From Cellulophaga tyrosinoxydans (GTDB taxonomy: Bacteria > Bacteroidota > Bacteroidia > Flavobacteriales > Flavobacteriaceae), in contig NZ_FWXO01000002.1 of the NCBI RefSeq assembly GCF_900176415.1, positions 248,001 to 312,000 on the forward strand: a stretch of DNA of 64,000 nt, written 5' to 3'. Shown here piece by piece: positions 35,640-44,640 of the stretch; positions within the stretch are counted from its first letter, which is position 1, and the number at the start of each line of letters is the position of its first letter. The notes below the pieces were generated by a model. That model was not told the DNA's origin, did no database searches, and was given only the letters and a program-made list of their open reading frames with translations. Both the position numbers and the translations under genes were made by a program.

Positions 35640-35660
35640 TAACCAACCTAATTTTATACA

Positions 35661-35694
35661 AAAAGCCCCAATTACAGGTGTAATTGGGGCTTTT
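35661..35694 (+). terminator. intrinsic terminator of dnaN
   Basis: AAAAGCCCCAATTAC at 35661-35675 pairs perfectly with GTAATTGGGGCTTTT at 35680-35694, loop AGGT. It is symmetric, so it could serve both strands. Confidence 0.93.
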
Positions 35695-35714
35695 AATTTA
35701 TTGGATTTTATAGT

Positions 35715-36053
35715 TTACAAAAATTTAATGCTCATTGGGTAATAAGGATTTTCTCCGTTACTAACACGAACAGCATTTACTATTGGAAAAATAAAACTTA
35801 ATAATCCTACTGCTAGAATACCAAGTAATCCAAGACCGAATAATAAAACTAAAGGAATACTAATTAGAAAATAAATAAACATGCTTATTCTAAAGTTGAG
35901 TATTGATTTGCCATTTTCATCCATATTTACCACCGTATCCTTTTGGGTTAACCATAATATTAACGGAACTATAAACCCTCCGAATCCAGTAATAATGTCT
36001 AACAACTGACTTAAATGTGTAAGAACTAATAATTGTTTGTTTTCTCGTTGCAT
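35715..36053 (-). CDS. DUF4870 membrane protein
   Basis: 112 aa. Two or three membrane helices; the landmarks LDIITGFGGFIVPLILWLTQKD and SILNFRISMFIYFL are typical of DUF4870/Tic20-like small membrane proteins. Function unknown. Confidence 0.85.
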   Translation of the reverse strand: MQRENKQLLVLTHLSQLLDIITGFGGFIVPLILWLTQKDTVVNMDENGKSILNFRISMFIYFLISIPLVLLFGLGLLGILAVGLLSFIFPIVNAVRVSNGENPYYPMSIKFL

Positions 36054-36124
36054 GATTTTTGATTTTAATTGATTGATGTACTAATATGACGCACGAAAAC
36101 CAAAAATGTTACAACAACTTAAAT

Positions 36125-36622
36125 TTATTGCTTGCGCTCTAACTTTTTAAGTTTTTCTGTATCCTTTAAAATAGTTATTCTTTCCTTGGCAATTTTATCA
36201 TTTAGTTTTTGAATATCAACAGGAGATAATTTACCCTTACGTTTTCCTTCAGCCAGCTTCATTTCATATTTACTAATCTTGTCTTCGCTCTTTTCAATAT
36301 CCTTCTTTTTACCAGAGATATCACTTTGAAGCTTTTCGGCTTGTTTTTGCTTTTTTTCTAGCTTTTTTTGTTCTTTTTCGGCCTTTTTCTGTTCTTTTTT
36401 AGCTTTTGCAGCTTCCTTTTCTAACCTTTTTTGTTCTTTTTCAGCTTGTTCAATACGCTTTAAAGTTTCCGCATCCTTTTTTGCATTTTCAATAGCTATA
36501 AGGGAGTCTTTCTTAACATTAGAAACAACTAAAAGAGAATCTTTCGTCTTTTGAGTATCTTGAGAATATGAGTTGCCAATGGCAAATAATGATACAATTG
36601 CTACTACTAATAGCTTTTTCAT
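36125..36622 (-). CDS. secreted Lys/Glu-rich coiled-coil protein
   Basis: 165 aa. A signal peptide (VVAIVSLFAIGNSYSQ) is followed by an almost continuous charged helix of EKEQKKLEK-type repeats. A conserved low-complexity type of Bacteroidota periplasmic protein; function unknown. Confidence 0.75.
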   Translation of the reverse strand: MKKLLVVAIVSLFAIGNSYSQDTQKTKDSLLVVSNVKKDSLIAIENAKKDAETLKRIEQAEKEQKRLEKEAAKAKKEQKKAEKEQKKLEKKQKQAEKLQSDISGKKKDIEKSEDKISKYEMKLAEGKRKGKLSPVDIQKLNDKIAKERITILKDTEKLKKLERKQ

Positions 36623-36809
36623 AGTTTAAATTTTATAATGATTAATGTTAGGCAAAGATACAAATTCGGCACATGGTTTTAACAAAATAATACAGCTTCA
36701 TGATCATATATTAATGTTAATATTCGATCAACTAAATCACTGTTCTTTGAACAAACGAATAGATTCTAGGTTAAATCTAATTGCTTAATTTTGCATTTAA
36801 AATTTCATT

Positions 36810-38222
36810 ATGTTTTCAAACGAATCTATTATTGCCTTAGCAACGCCTGCAGGAGCAGGAGCTATTGCGGTAATACGTATTTCTGGCACAGACGCTATCC
36901 AGATAACCTCCAAACACTTTAAGTCCATTAAAGGTAAAAAGTTAATGGAACAAAAAAGCCATACCATATTATTAGGACATATTGTTGATGGAAATCGGGT
37001 ATTAGATGAAGTTTTACTATCTGTATTTAAAGGGCCTAATTCATATACAGGAGAAAATATAATTGAAATATCATGCCATGGTTCTACCTATATCCAGCAA
37101 GAAATAATTCAATTATTCCTTAGAAATGGCTGTAAAACTGCAGAGCCAGGGGAATTTACTTTACGTGCTTTCTTAAATGGTAAAATAGATTTGAGTCAGG
37201 CTGAAGCGGTTGCCGATGTAATTGCTTCAGATAATGCTGCGAGCCATCAAATTGCAATACAGCAAATGCGTGGTGGCTTTAGTAATGAAATAAAAGAATT
37301 ACGAGCTGAATTAATGAATTTTGCATCATTAATAGAATTAGAGTTAGATTTTGCAGAAGAAGATGTAGAATTTGCCAATAGAGATCAGTTTCAAGATTTA
37401 ATCAATAGAATACAATTGGTTTTAAAACGATTAATAGATTCATTTGCAGTGGGTAATGTCTTAAAAAATGGTATTCCTGTGGCAATTGTTGGTGAGCCAA
37501 ATGTGGGAAAATCTACATTATTAAACTCCTTATTAAATGAAGATCGCGCTATAGTTTCTGATATTGCAGGTACTACAAGAGATACCATCGAAGATGAAAT
37601 TTCAATAGACGGAATTGGTTTTAGGTTTATTGATACTGCTGGAATCCGTGAAACAATAGATGTTGTTGAAGGCATTGGAATTAAAAAAACCTTTGAAAAA
37701 ATAAAGCAGGCACAGGTGGTACTATTTTTAGTGGACAGTTCTCAGTTGACAGCCGACAGTGCCTTAGAGAAGTTAAAAATTGAAGTCGAAAAAATAAAAA
37801 ACTTATACCCCTTAAAATCGGTATTGATTCTAGTAAATAAATTTGATTTGCTCAACGAAGCAGCTATATTAAATTTAAAAACCCAACTAAAAACTGACAA
37901 CCTGCAACAATCAACCATATTTATTTCTGCCAAAACTGGCGAAGGTGTAGAAGATTTAAAATCCGAACTGCTGAGTTTAATAAATACAGGAGCCTTACGA
38001 AATAATGAAACTATAGTCACTAATTCTAGGCATTATAACTCGTTATTAAAAGCCTTAGAAGAAATACAGAAAGTACAAAATGGAATGGATGCTGGTTTTT
38101 CTGGTGACTTGTTGGCGATAGACATTCGCCAAGCCTTATATCATTTTGGAGAAATCACCGGCGAAATTTCAAGTGATGATCTGCTGGGTAATATATTTGC
38201 TAACTTCTGTATTGGAAAGTAA
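36810..38222 (+). CDS. mnmE: tRNA modification GTPase MnmE
   Basis: 470 aa. The N-terminal formyl-THF-binding domain begins ALATPAGAGAIAVIRISG. The G domain has GEPNVGKS at 228-235, DTAG in FIDTAGIRET and NKFD. The C-terminal CIGK is intact. With MnmG it makes cmnm5 uridine at the tRNA wobble position. A TAATTTTG -7 element lies at 36786-36793. Confidence 0.97.
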   Translation: MFSNESIIALATPAGAGAIAVIRISGTDAIQITSKHFKSIKGKKLMEQKSHTILLGHIVDGNRVLDEVLLSVFKGPNSYTGENIIEISCHGSTYIQQEIIQLFLRNGCKTAEPGEFTLRAFLNGKIDLSQAEAVADVIASDNAASHQIAIQQMRGGFSNEIKELRAELMNFASLIELELDFAEEDVEFANRDQFQDLINRIQLVLKRLIDSFAVGNVLKNGIPVAIVGEPNVGKSTLLNSLLNEDRAIVSDIAGTTRDTIEDEISIDGIGFRFIDTAGIRETIDVVEGIGIKKTFEKIKQAQVVLFLVDSSQLTADSALEKLKIEVEKIKNLYPLKSVLILVNKFDLLNEAAILNLKTQLKTDNLQQSTIFISAKTGEGVEDLKSELLSLINTGALRNNETIVTNSRHYNSLLKALEEIQKVQNGMDAGFSGDLLAIDIRQALYHFGEITGEISSDDLLGNIFANFCIGK

Positions 38223-38255
38223 ACTGACTAATATTTTATTTCCATAATTTAATTC

Positions 38256-38293
38256 GGATAATTTTGTCTGAATTAAAAACTAATGTATCTTTG
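38256..38293 (+). promoter_or_regulatory. promoter and probable operator of the first rrf2 gene
   Basis: TTG at 38264-38266 (inside the run TTTTG), a 19-bp spacer, then TATCTTTG at 38286-38293. The -33 element lies inside the imperfect palindrome GGATAATTTTGTCT at 38256-38269, extended as AATTCGGA...TCTGAATT at 38251-38274. The position suits repression by the encoded Rrf2 protein. Confidence 0.65.
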
Positions 38294-38317
38294 CAATAGA
38301 ATAGTAATCATATTGTA

Positions 38318-38752
38318 ATGTTTTCAAAAGCTTGTGAATACGGAATTAAAGCAACTATCTATATTGCTCACCAATCTTTGGAAAGCAATCGGGTAAGTCT
38401 TAAAGGTATTGCTGAAGAAATAAATTCACCTGAAGCTTTTACGGCCAAAATTCTACAGCAATTGGTAAAAAATAACATTATTGATTCCGTAAAGGGTGCA
38501 ATGGGTGGATTTCAAATTGATAAAGATGAGATTTCTAAAATAAAATTGAGTCAGATAGTATATGCAATTGACGGTAATAAAGTGTATACTGGTTGTGGAT
38601 TAGGCTTACATACGTGTAATGACAAAAAACCTTGCCCTGTACATGATAATTTTATAAGCATAAGAAATGATTTAAAAAAAATGTTAGAAACCACTAGCCT
38701 ATTGACAATGACAAAAGGTTTAGATGTTGGTTTAACGTATCTAAAACGATAA
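38318..38752 (+). CDS. Rrf2 family transcriptional regulator (NsrR/IscR-like)
   Basis: 144 aa. N-terminal winged helix with ACEYGIKATIYIA and AFTAKILQQLVK; IDSVKGAMGGF is the family wing. Three cysteines, C93, C100 and C106, in CGLGLHTC...CPVH are the Fe-S cluster ligands expected in NO- or redox-sensing members. It lies directly before ric, with matching operator motifs upstream of both genes. Confidence 0.9.
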   Translation: MFSKACEYGIKATIYIAHQSLESNRVSLKGIAEEINSPEAFTAKILQQLVKNNIIDSVKGAMGGFQIDKDEISKIKLSQIVYAIDGNKVYTGCGLGLHTCNDKKPCPVHDNFISIRNDLKKMLETTSLLTMTKGLDVGLTYLKR

Positions 38753-38773
38753 AAAAAAATTTAAATTGAATTC

Positions 38774-38787
38774 GGACAATTTTATCC
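38774..38787 (+). promoter_or_regulatory. Rrf2-type operator motif upstream of ric
   Basis: GGACAATTTTATCC is nearly identical to GGATAATTTTGTCT upstream of the preceding rrf2 gene; both are preceded by AATTC. It lies 25 nt before the ric start. No TAnnTTTG was found, so ric may depend on read-through or on a non-consensus promoter. Confidence 0.5.
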
Positions 38788-38812
38788 TATTAATATATAA
38801 AAAACATAAGAA

Positions 38813-39544
38813 ATGGAACAAATAATAGACAAAAACATTGGTGCAATTGTTGCGCAAGATTACCGAACCGCCGCTATATTTGAAAAATTTGGCCTTGACT
38901 TTTGCTGTAACGGAAGAAGAAGTATTGAAAAAGCTTGTCAAGAAAAGCAAATAGATCCTCTGGAAGTTTATAATGCATTGGATAATTTACAAACTAAAAC
39001 TATTGATGATACAGACTATAAAACATGGTCTTTAGATGTATTAGCTAATTATATTGAGAATACACATCATAAATACGTAGAGGATAAAATTCCTGTTTTG
39101 CTACAGTATTTAGAAAAGATAAATAACGTACACGGAAACAAACACCCCGAATTAGACGAAGTATATAATTTGTTTAGAGCTTGTGCTGGAGAATTAACCA
39201 TGCACATGAAAAAAGAAGAACTTATTTTATTCCCATATATAAAGAAAATGGTGGCTTCTAAAAAACATAAAGGAATACTAAATGCTCCTGCTTTTGTTAC
39301 GGTACAAAACCCAATTCAAAATATGATGCATGAGCATGACAATGAAGGCGAAAGGTTTCGCCAAATAGAACTATTAACAAATGGATATACGCCATCTGAA
39401 GATGCATGTGCCACCTATACTGTTTCCTTTGCATTACTTAAAGAATTCCAAGAAGATCTTCATAAGCACATTCATTTAGAAAATAATATTCTATTTCCTA
39501 AAGCGGAAAAACTAGAAACAGAACTTCTATTTCATATAGACTAA
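38813..39544 (+). CDS. ric: iron-sulfur cluster repair di-iron protein (Ric/ScdA/YtfE)
   Basis: 243 aa. The N-terminal ScdA_N domain has the paired cysteines C31-C32 in LDFCCNGRRS; the C-terminal hemerythrin-like domain carries the His/Glu di-iron ligands (ENTHHKYVEDKIP, LTMHMKKEEL, MHEHDNEG, HKHIHLENNILFP). It repairs Fe-S clusters damaged by NO or oxidants. Position after a cysteine-containing Rrf2 gene and near a denitrification cluster supports an NO role. Confidence 0.95.
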   Translation: MEQIIDKNIGAIVAQDYRTAAIFEKFGLDFCCNGRRSIEKACQEKQIDPLEVYNALDNLQTKTIDDTDYKTWSLDVLANYIENTHHKYVEDKIPVLLQYLEKINNVHGNKHPELDEVYNLFRACAGELTMHMKKEELILFPYIKKMVASKKHKGILNAPAFVTVQNPIQNMMHEHDNEGERFRQIELLTNGYTPSEDACATYTVSFALLKEFQEDLHKHIHLENNILFPKAEKLETELLFHID

Positions 39545-39612
39545 TCAATAAATGCTGCGGTTATATGGTGAAAAATTCGTATTACCGTAGCATTAAAAGC
39601 AATTAAACAGTT

Positions 39613-39897
39613 ATGAGAATATATAATAACTTTTTGGAGGAATTTAAAAATAATCAGCTTGGTTATTCTGCAATTGCCATTATTGGTCAAAGCTGTTTAG
39701 GCTCCGTAGCTGCAATGATGATCTTAAAAAGTGAGGTTTCGAAATTTGTATTACTTAGCGAATTATTTTTAGTAACCATCATATGCATGCTATTTAACGC
39801 AGCTGTATTAGCTCAATTAAGCACTAAAGTCACTTTTAATCTTTTAATCCTTAGTGTTTTGTTCTGCAGTGTTTTAATTGGTATTCATTTGCTTTAA
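39613..39897 (+). CDS. small membrane protein
   Basis: 94 aa with three hydrophobic helices (about residues 18-37, 43-65, 70-92). Not recognised. It follows ric by 68 nt in the same direction and its end overlaps the convergent membrane gene by 4 nt. It may belong to the NO-response unit. Confidence 0.55.
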   Translation: MRIYNNFLEEFKNNQLGYSAIAIIGQSCLGSVAAMMILKSEVSKFVLLSELFLVTIICMLFNAAVLAQLSTKVTFNLLILSVLFCSVLIGIHLL

Positions 39898-41096
39898 GCT
39901 TTTTTTCTTAAAACCAATATTAAAACAATACTTATAAGTATTAAAGCACTAAAGAACGCTAAAGCACTATAATAGTTTTCAATAATTGAGATTTTTTGCC
40001 ATGATGCGAAGCCTTTATAAAAAATCAGTAATTCTGTGATCGCAAAACTGGTAATATATAGAAAATAAGGTCCTTTGGTTACTTTTAAAATTTGAAAATA
40101 ATCCAAAAAGAAAAATATACTCAAACTAATAATCCCTAAAAAGGTTAAATGCAAATAACCTATCGTGAAATCTAAATAATTCACTGCCAACATAGCAAAA
40201 TATGGTAAGGCTGTAATTAATTGCAACAACATTTTAAGTACCAATAAGCCAAAAACTGTTTTCAAAATCATTTTTTGAAAATCAGTGAAAATATTTAAAA
40301 TACTTTGATCATTGCTTCTTAATTCACAAATTAAAAATACAATTGCTATTAGTTGTATAAGTGCTCCAAATCCACCTAAACCATTATATAATAAAGATGG
40401 TTCTATCCATAGTATGGATAAGAAAAATGATAAAATAACACCTGCATTTATCAATCTATAAAAACTAGTAAAAGTCTTTTTATTTATAGTTATCTTTTTG
40501 TTTTCTAGAATGTAAAAGAACAAACCAACAAGTGCGAGTATCATCCACCCATTATATAAAAAATGTAAATAAAAATAAATTGCTAATCGATACCAAATAG
40601 ACAAAGGACCTAACATTGTCATGATCGCACCCAAAGCCCATGGGCCAATACTCGAAATTACAAGATATACTAAAGCCGATTTTATAATTTTATATGAATA
40701 ACTTGCCTTAGTTGAAACAGATACATGAGTTATAAAAAACCAAGTAAACAAATAAGATGCTATTAAGAAAAGAGTTGAAAAAATAATTGAAAAAAGGGCA
40801 TATCCTTGAAAAGGGAATGTGACTAGCATTCCAATCAAAGTAATTTGGGTAAATAAGAACAGATTTCTATGTTTTTTAGATATACTTTGATTGCTTAAAT
40901 ACACATGATATAATAAGGTTGTTAAAATTAAATACACCCAGCCTAAAAGAGCAATATGTGAATGCGTATGCACTATAAACTTGTAGTTAATTGGTAAATC
41001 TATGGCATGAAACAAACGGAGAACAACCCCAAAGAATGCTGCTATTATAAAGTAAGTAAAAGCAAGATAAACTTGTTTTTTTACACTAATTACCAT
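39894..41096 (-). CDS. polytopic membrane protein resembling haem-copper oxidase subunit I
   Basis: 400 aa from the ATG at 41096; the ATG at 41111 lies inside the -7 element and is rejected. About twelve hydrophobic helices. FIVHTHSHIALLGWVY carries H43, H45 and H47 in a context like the first haem-ligand helix of haem-copper oxidase subunit I or NorB/NnrS-type proteins. The full set of haem and copper ligands is not evident. It may be a haem-binding NO-related membrane protein. The TGA-N6-TCA site upstream ties it to the nos regulon. Confidence 0.65.
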   Translation of the reverse strand: MVISVKKQVYLAFTYFIIAAFFGVVLRLFHAIDLPINYKFIVHTHSHIALLGWVYLILTTLLYHVYLSNQSISKKHRNLFLFTQITLIGMLVTFPFQGYALFSIIFSTLFLIASYLFTWFFITHVSVSTKASYSYKIIKSALVYLVISSIGPWALGAIMTMLGPLSIWYRLAIYFYLHFLYNGWMILALVGLFFYILENKKITINKKTFTSFYRLINAGVILSFFLSILWIEPSLLYNGLGGFGALIQLIAIVFLICELRSNDQSILNIFTDFQKMILKTVFGLLVLKMLLQLITALPYFAMLAVNYLDFTIGYLHLTFLGIISLSIFFFLDYFQILKVTKGPYFLYITSFAITELLIFYKGFASWQKISIIENYYSALAFFSALILISIVLILVLRKKA

Positions 41097-41108
41097 CTTA
41101 TTTTTTAT

Positions 41109-41153
41109 CAAAAGTAACAGTTTATTGGCACATAAATAAGCTGATAAAAATCA
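41109..41153 (-). promoter_or_regulatory. promoter with Crp/Fnr-type site upstream of the oxidase-like gene
   Basis: On the minus strand TACTTTTG (plus 41109-41116) fits the -7 consensus. TGATAAAAATCA at 41142-41153 is a TGA-N6-TCA palindrome centred 38.5 bp from the base at 41109. Two other promoters in this block show the same layout with 36.5 bp. Confidence 0.5.
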
Positions 41154-41240
41154 TATTTTATTTGAGCTTATAATTGAATTTTTATAGCGGTGAATTATGT
41201 TAAAAAACGAAAATGAAATTTACCGTAAAAACAATCAATT

Positions 41241-43046
41241 ATGACAAAATTACATTCCTTTCATATTCCTGTTATGGGAATAGGTTTTACCATTGATTCT
41301 CCTTTAAAAGTTTCAAAATATGGCATAGATTCTGTTATTTCATTAGTAGACGACATTCTTCTTGAAAAACTAAGAAAAATGTATTGTAGTAAATATGAAC
41401 GCGCCTACATTGAAATATCTGAAAAAGCAGAAGACTTTAGGGCAAAACGAATCACTGCTTACTTAAATTTAATTCAAGAGTTAGCACTTAGTAAATTTGA
41501 AGAATTAAAAAACTTTACGTCAGAATCTACCTCAGAAGTAAAAAAATATATTACGATGCTACCAGATTCTTCTAAAGTAAAACAAGAATTCCATGGTTTT
41601 ATAAAAAATGGTTTTTCCAATAACGAAATAAAACTATGGTCAGATGAAAACCTAAAAATGGGTAGTATTGATGTGAATATTATGACTAAGGTTGATAAAG
41701 ATAATTACGTAAAAAAAGTAAAACTATCAACCGAATATAATGATGCTCATGCAGCTCTAAGAGGTTTTGCAAATAGTAATTTAAGTTCTTCTGTAATACT
41801 TTCGGCTGGTATGAATCCTAGATTATACAGTTATATAGAACAGTTTAAAGATTTTTATCCTGATGAAAATAGTTTTATAAAAAAGAAAATAGTTTTAAAA
41901 GTAAGTGACTATCGTTCTGCATTAATTCAAGGAAAATTCTTGGCAAAAAAAGGTCTTTGGGTTTCTGAATATCGAATAGAATCTGGATTAAATTGTGGTG
42001 GTCATGCATTTGCTACAGATGGATATCTCTTAGGTCCAATTTTAGAACAATTTAAAAATAATAAAACAGAATTAAAAAATAGTGTTTTTGATATTCTCAC
42101 CGCCTCTTTAGCCAGTAAGAACTTAGCAATACCAAAGACAGAACTACCTTTAAAATTAACCGCACAAGGTGGTGTTGGAACTTCTGAGGAGCACAATTTT
42201 TTAATTGAATATTACGCCATGGATTCTGTTGGTTGGGGCACTCCTTTTCTATTGGTCCCAGAAGCAACAACAGTTGATAATACCACATTAAATAGCCTAT
42301 TGGCTGCTAAGGAGAATGACTTGTATTTAAGTAACATTTCACCATTGGGCATTCCTTTTCATAGTCTAAAAGGAAACACAAAAGATTTAGAAAAAGAAAA
42401 ACTTATAGCAAAAGGAAGACCAGGTAGTTCTTGTCCAAAGAAGTTTGTTGCGCTGAATAAAGATTTTATAGAAAGTGGTATTTGCACAGCCTCTAGACAG
42501 TATCAACATTTAAAAATAAAGGAGTTAGAAGAACAAAATTTAGACACCGAAAAGCATAATTACTACCTAAATAAAATAACAGAAAAATCATGCACTTGTG
42601 TGGGTTTAGGCACGTCTGCTCTACTCACTTATGGTTTAGATACCAAAACCGAGGGAAAGGGTGTATCTGTGTGTCCTGGACCTAATATGGCCTATTTTGA
42701 CAAAACGGTTACATTAAATGAAATGATAGATCATATTTATGGTAAAAAAAACGTAATAAGCCGAAATGATCGTCCTAATATGTACATTAAAGAATTAACC
42801 ATTTATACTGATTATTTAAGAGATTTAATTACCGAAAATGCAATGCAACCGACGGATAAACAAAACAAATACATTCTTAATTTTGCCGCTAACTTAAAAG
42901 ATGGTATACAGTATTATCAAGATTTATTTGGAAATCAAAGGCAGTACTTTACGGATATAAAAAATGAAATGTTTAATCAATTAGAAGAAGGCCTTTTAAA
43001 CATAGAAAAAATGGTTACACCATTAGTAAGATTAGAAACAGTTTAA
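41241..43046 (+). CDS. nitronate monooxygenase/FabK-like FMN protein with cysteine cluster
   Basis: 601 aa, nearly twice a normal nitronate monooxygenase. MGIGFTIDSPLKVSKYGIDS at the start resembles a TIM-barrel opening. A block near 252-255 reads CGGH, like the family's AGGH, and AQGGVGTSEEHNFLIEYYAMDSVGWGTPFL (about 308-336, shown in parts: AQGGVG at 308-313, GWGTP at 331-335) resembles the FMN-phosphate loop of this family. A large insertion fills about 60-200. Cysteines at 398, 415, 451, 453 and 478 could hold an Fe-S cluster or metal. It is in the N-oxide block but has no assigned function. Confidence 0.6.
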   Translation: MTKLHSFHIPVMGIGFTIDSPLKVSKYGIDSVISLVDDILLEKLRKMYCSKYERAYIEISEKAEDFRAKRITAYLNLIQELALSKFEELKNFTSESTSEVKKYITMLPDSSKVKQEFHGFIKNGFSNNEIKLWSDENLKMGSIDVNIMTKVDKDNYVKKVKLSTEYNDAHAALRGFANSNLSSSVILSAGMNPRLYSYIEQFKDFYPDENSFIKKKIVLKVSDYRSALIQGKFLAKKGLWVSEYRIESGLNCGGHAFATDGYLLGPILEQFKNNKTELKNSVFDILTASLASKNLAIPKTELPLKLTAQGGVGTSEEHNFLIEYYAMDSVGWGTPFLLVPEATTVDNTTLNSLLAAKENDLYLSNISPLGIPFHSLKGNTKDLEKEKLIAKGRPGSSCPKKFVALNKDFIESGICTASRQYQHLKIKELEEQNLDTEKHNYYLNKITEKSCTCVGLGTSALLTYGLDTKTEGKGVSVCPGPNMAYFDKTVTLNEMIDHIYGKKNVISRNDRPNMYIKELTIYTDYLRDLITENAMQPTDKQNKYILNFAANLKDGIQYYQDLFGNQRQYFTDIKNEMFNQLEEGLLNIEKMVTPLVRLETV

Positions 43047-43097
43047 AAAAAATACCTTGCATTAGTCAATATAATAAAATAGGTAATCAATTAATTA

Positions 43098-43135
43098 AAA
43101 AAGGCGTAGTAGTATTAACACTATTACGCCTTTTT
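43098..43135. terminator. bidirectional terminator between the FMN-like gene and nosY
   Basis: GGCGTAGTAGT at 43103-43113 pairs with ACTATTACGCC at 43120-43130 (one G-U pair), flanked by A-run and T-run. It lies between converging transcripts. Confidence 0.85.
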
Positions 43136-43154
43136 ATATTTAGAATTAGTCCTC

Positions 43155-43937
43155 TTAAAAATCTTTATGTTTTGCTTTAAAAGTAAGCCAACCTATTGGA
43201 AGAACTGTCCACAATATTAATACACCCATAGATATAAATAGCCCTAAGTTTGTTCCAAAAAATTGCTTGAAAACAGCTCCAGTATATCCTAAAAGTGCAG
43301 AAATATCAAGTTTTAACAGAATTAGCGTTCTCGCTAAATCTATTGGATTAAATAAAATGGCACCTAATGAAAGTGAATCTAATGGGTACTCCTCAAAAAT
43401 TATTAACGACATTAAAAACAATCCATCGTAAATAACTGCTAGAAAAAGCCATGTCAAAACCGCATAGCCAAATCCTTTTATTTTATTTTCATTAGATATT
43501 GCTATGATAAAAGCCAATACGGTAAAAATTAAGGTTAAAAAGGCACCAGTTATTAAAAGTAAAGTAAAATTGAAAATTACATCACTCTTAAATAATCCAT
43601 ATAACACAAAGGGTATGCCTAAACCCAGTACCAAACTTAGTGTTAACGAACCAGCAACACCAAAATATTGTCCTAAAAATATAGAAGAACGCTTTATGGG
43701 TTGTGCTAATAAAAGTTCTGTAAACTCTTTAGAATTGTAATAATACATGACTCCAAATATTGTTCCTATTAAAGGAACCAACACAATAATTATATTCATA
43801 AGTGTTATTACTGCCTTTGAAACATCATTATTTAAAAATAATAATACAAAACCCAGAACTAGGTAAAATAAGAAATAAACGTAACTCCATCGGCTACGCA
43901 TTAAATCGTAAAAACTATATTTTAATATTTTAAGCAT
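43155..43937 (-). CDS. nosY: NosY, ABC-type permease of the nitrous oxide reductase cluster
   Basis: 260 aa, six membrane helices, ABC-2 permease type. Last gene of the nos operon; it overlaps nosF by 8 nt. With NosF and NosD it forms the transporter-like complex needed for copper centre assembly in NosZ, probably by moving a sulfur species or accessory factor. Confidence 0.88.
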   Translation of the reverse strand: MLKILKYSFYDLMRSRWSYVYFLFYLVLGFVLLFLNNDVSKAVITLMNIIIVLVPLIGTIFGVMYYYNSKEFTELLLAQPIKRSSIFLGQYFGVAGSLTLSLVLGLGIPFVLYGLFKSDVIFNFTLLLITGAFLTLIFTVLAFIIAISNENKIKGFGYAVLTWLFLAVIYDGLFLMSLIIFEEYPLDSLSLGAILFNPIDLARTLILLKLDISALLGYTGAVFKQFFGTNLGLFISMGVLILWTVLPIGWLTFKAKHKDF

Positions 43938-44640
43938 TGGTTTTGGTATTTGCTATGGTTGCTATTGCATGTTCAAAATCTACTTGGTCTGTCATTTTCA
44001 TGAGTTCCGCAATACTGCCTTTGAAGTAAATTTTGCCTTCTAATAAATAAACAATATTGTCAGCAACTTCTTCAACAAATTGCATAATATGTGAGGTTAC
44101 TAAAATTGTTTTCCCCTTTTGCTTTTCTTTTTGAATAAGCTCTTTTAAGTGAATTACAGCTTGTGGATCTAACCCGTTAGTTGGTTCATCAAGAATAATA
44201 ATTGGACTATTAAACATAAAAGTGAGCACTATATTCACCTTTTGCTTAGTACCACCAGAAAGATTTGCCAATTTTTTATCTAAAAATGGCTCCAACCCAA
44301 ATAATGTTATTAGATGAGACTCTTCACTTGGTTTGTTTCGAAGATCTTTAATCATTGTAATTAATTCTTTCACCTTAAGGTTCCCTGGAAAGTTGGCGAT
44401 TTGAGGCAAATACTCTATTTCTTGACGGTATTTCCATTTATTTTTTATGGAATCGCCTAGTACTGATATTTTTCCCTTATTGGGTAATACCATGCCTAGA
44501 ATAGCTTTAATCAAGGTAGTTTTACCAGATCCATTTGGACCCAAAATTGCGAATATTCCTCCATTTTGAATATGCAGATCTAGTCCTTCTAAAACTTTGT
44601 TTTTTCCGAACTTTTTATATAAACTTTCTACTTGAATCAT
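43930..44640 (-). CDS. nosF: NosF, ABC-type ATPase
   Basis: 236 aa. Walker A GPNGSGKT at 34-41, signature LSGGTKQK around 133, Walker B IILDEPTNGLDP. Overlaps both neighbours (nosY by 8 nt, nosD by 4 nt). Energises the NosDFY complex. Confidence 0.93.
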   Translation of the reverse strand: MIQVESLYKKFGKNKVLEGLDLHIQNGGIFAILGPNGSGKTTLIKAILGMVLPNKGKISVLGDSIKNKWKYRQEIEYLPQIANFPGNLKVKELITMIKDLRNKPSEESHLITLFGLEPFLDKKLANLSGGTKQKVNIVLTFMFNSPIIILDEPTNGLDPQAVIHLKELIQKEKQKGKTILVTSHIMQFVEEVADNIVYLLEGKIYFKGSIAELMKMTDQVDFEHAIATIANTKTNA

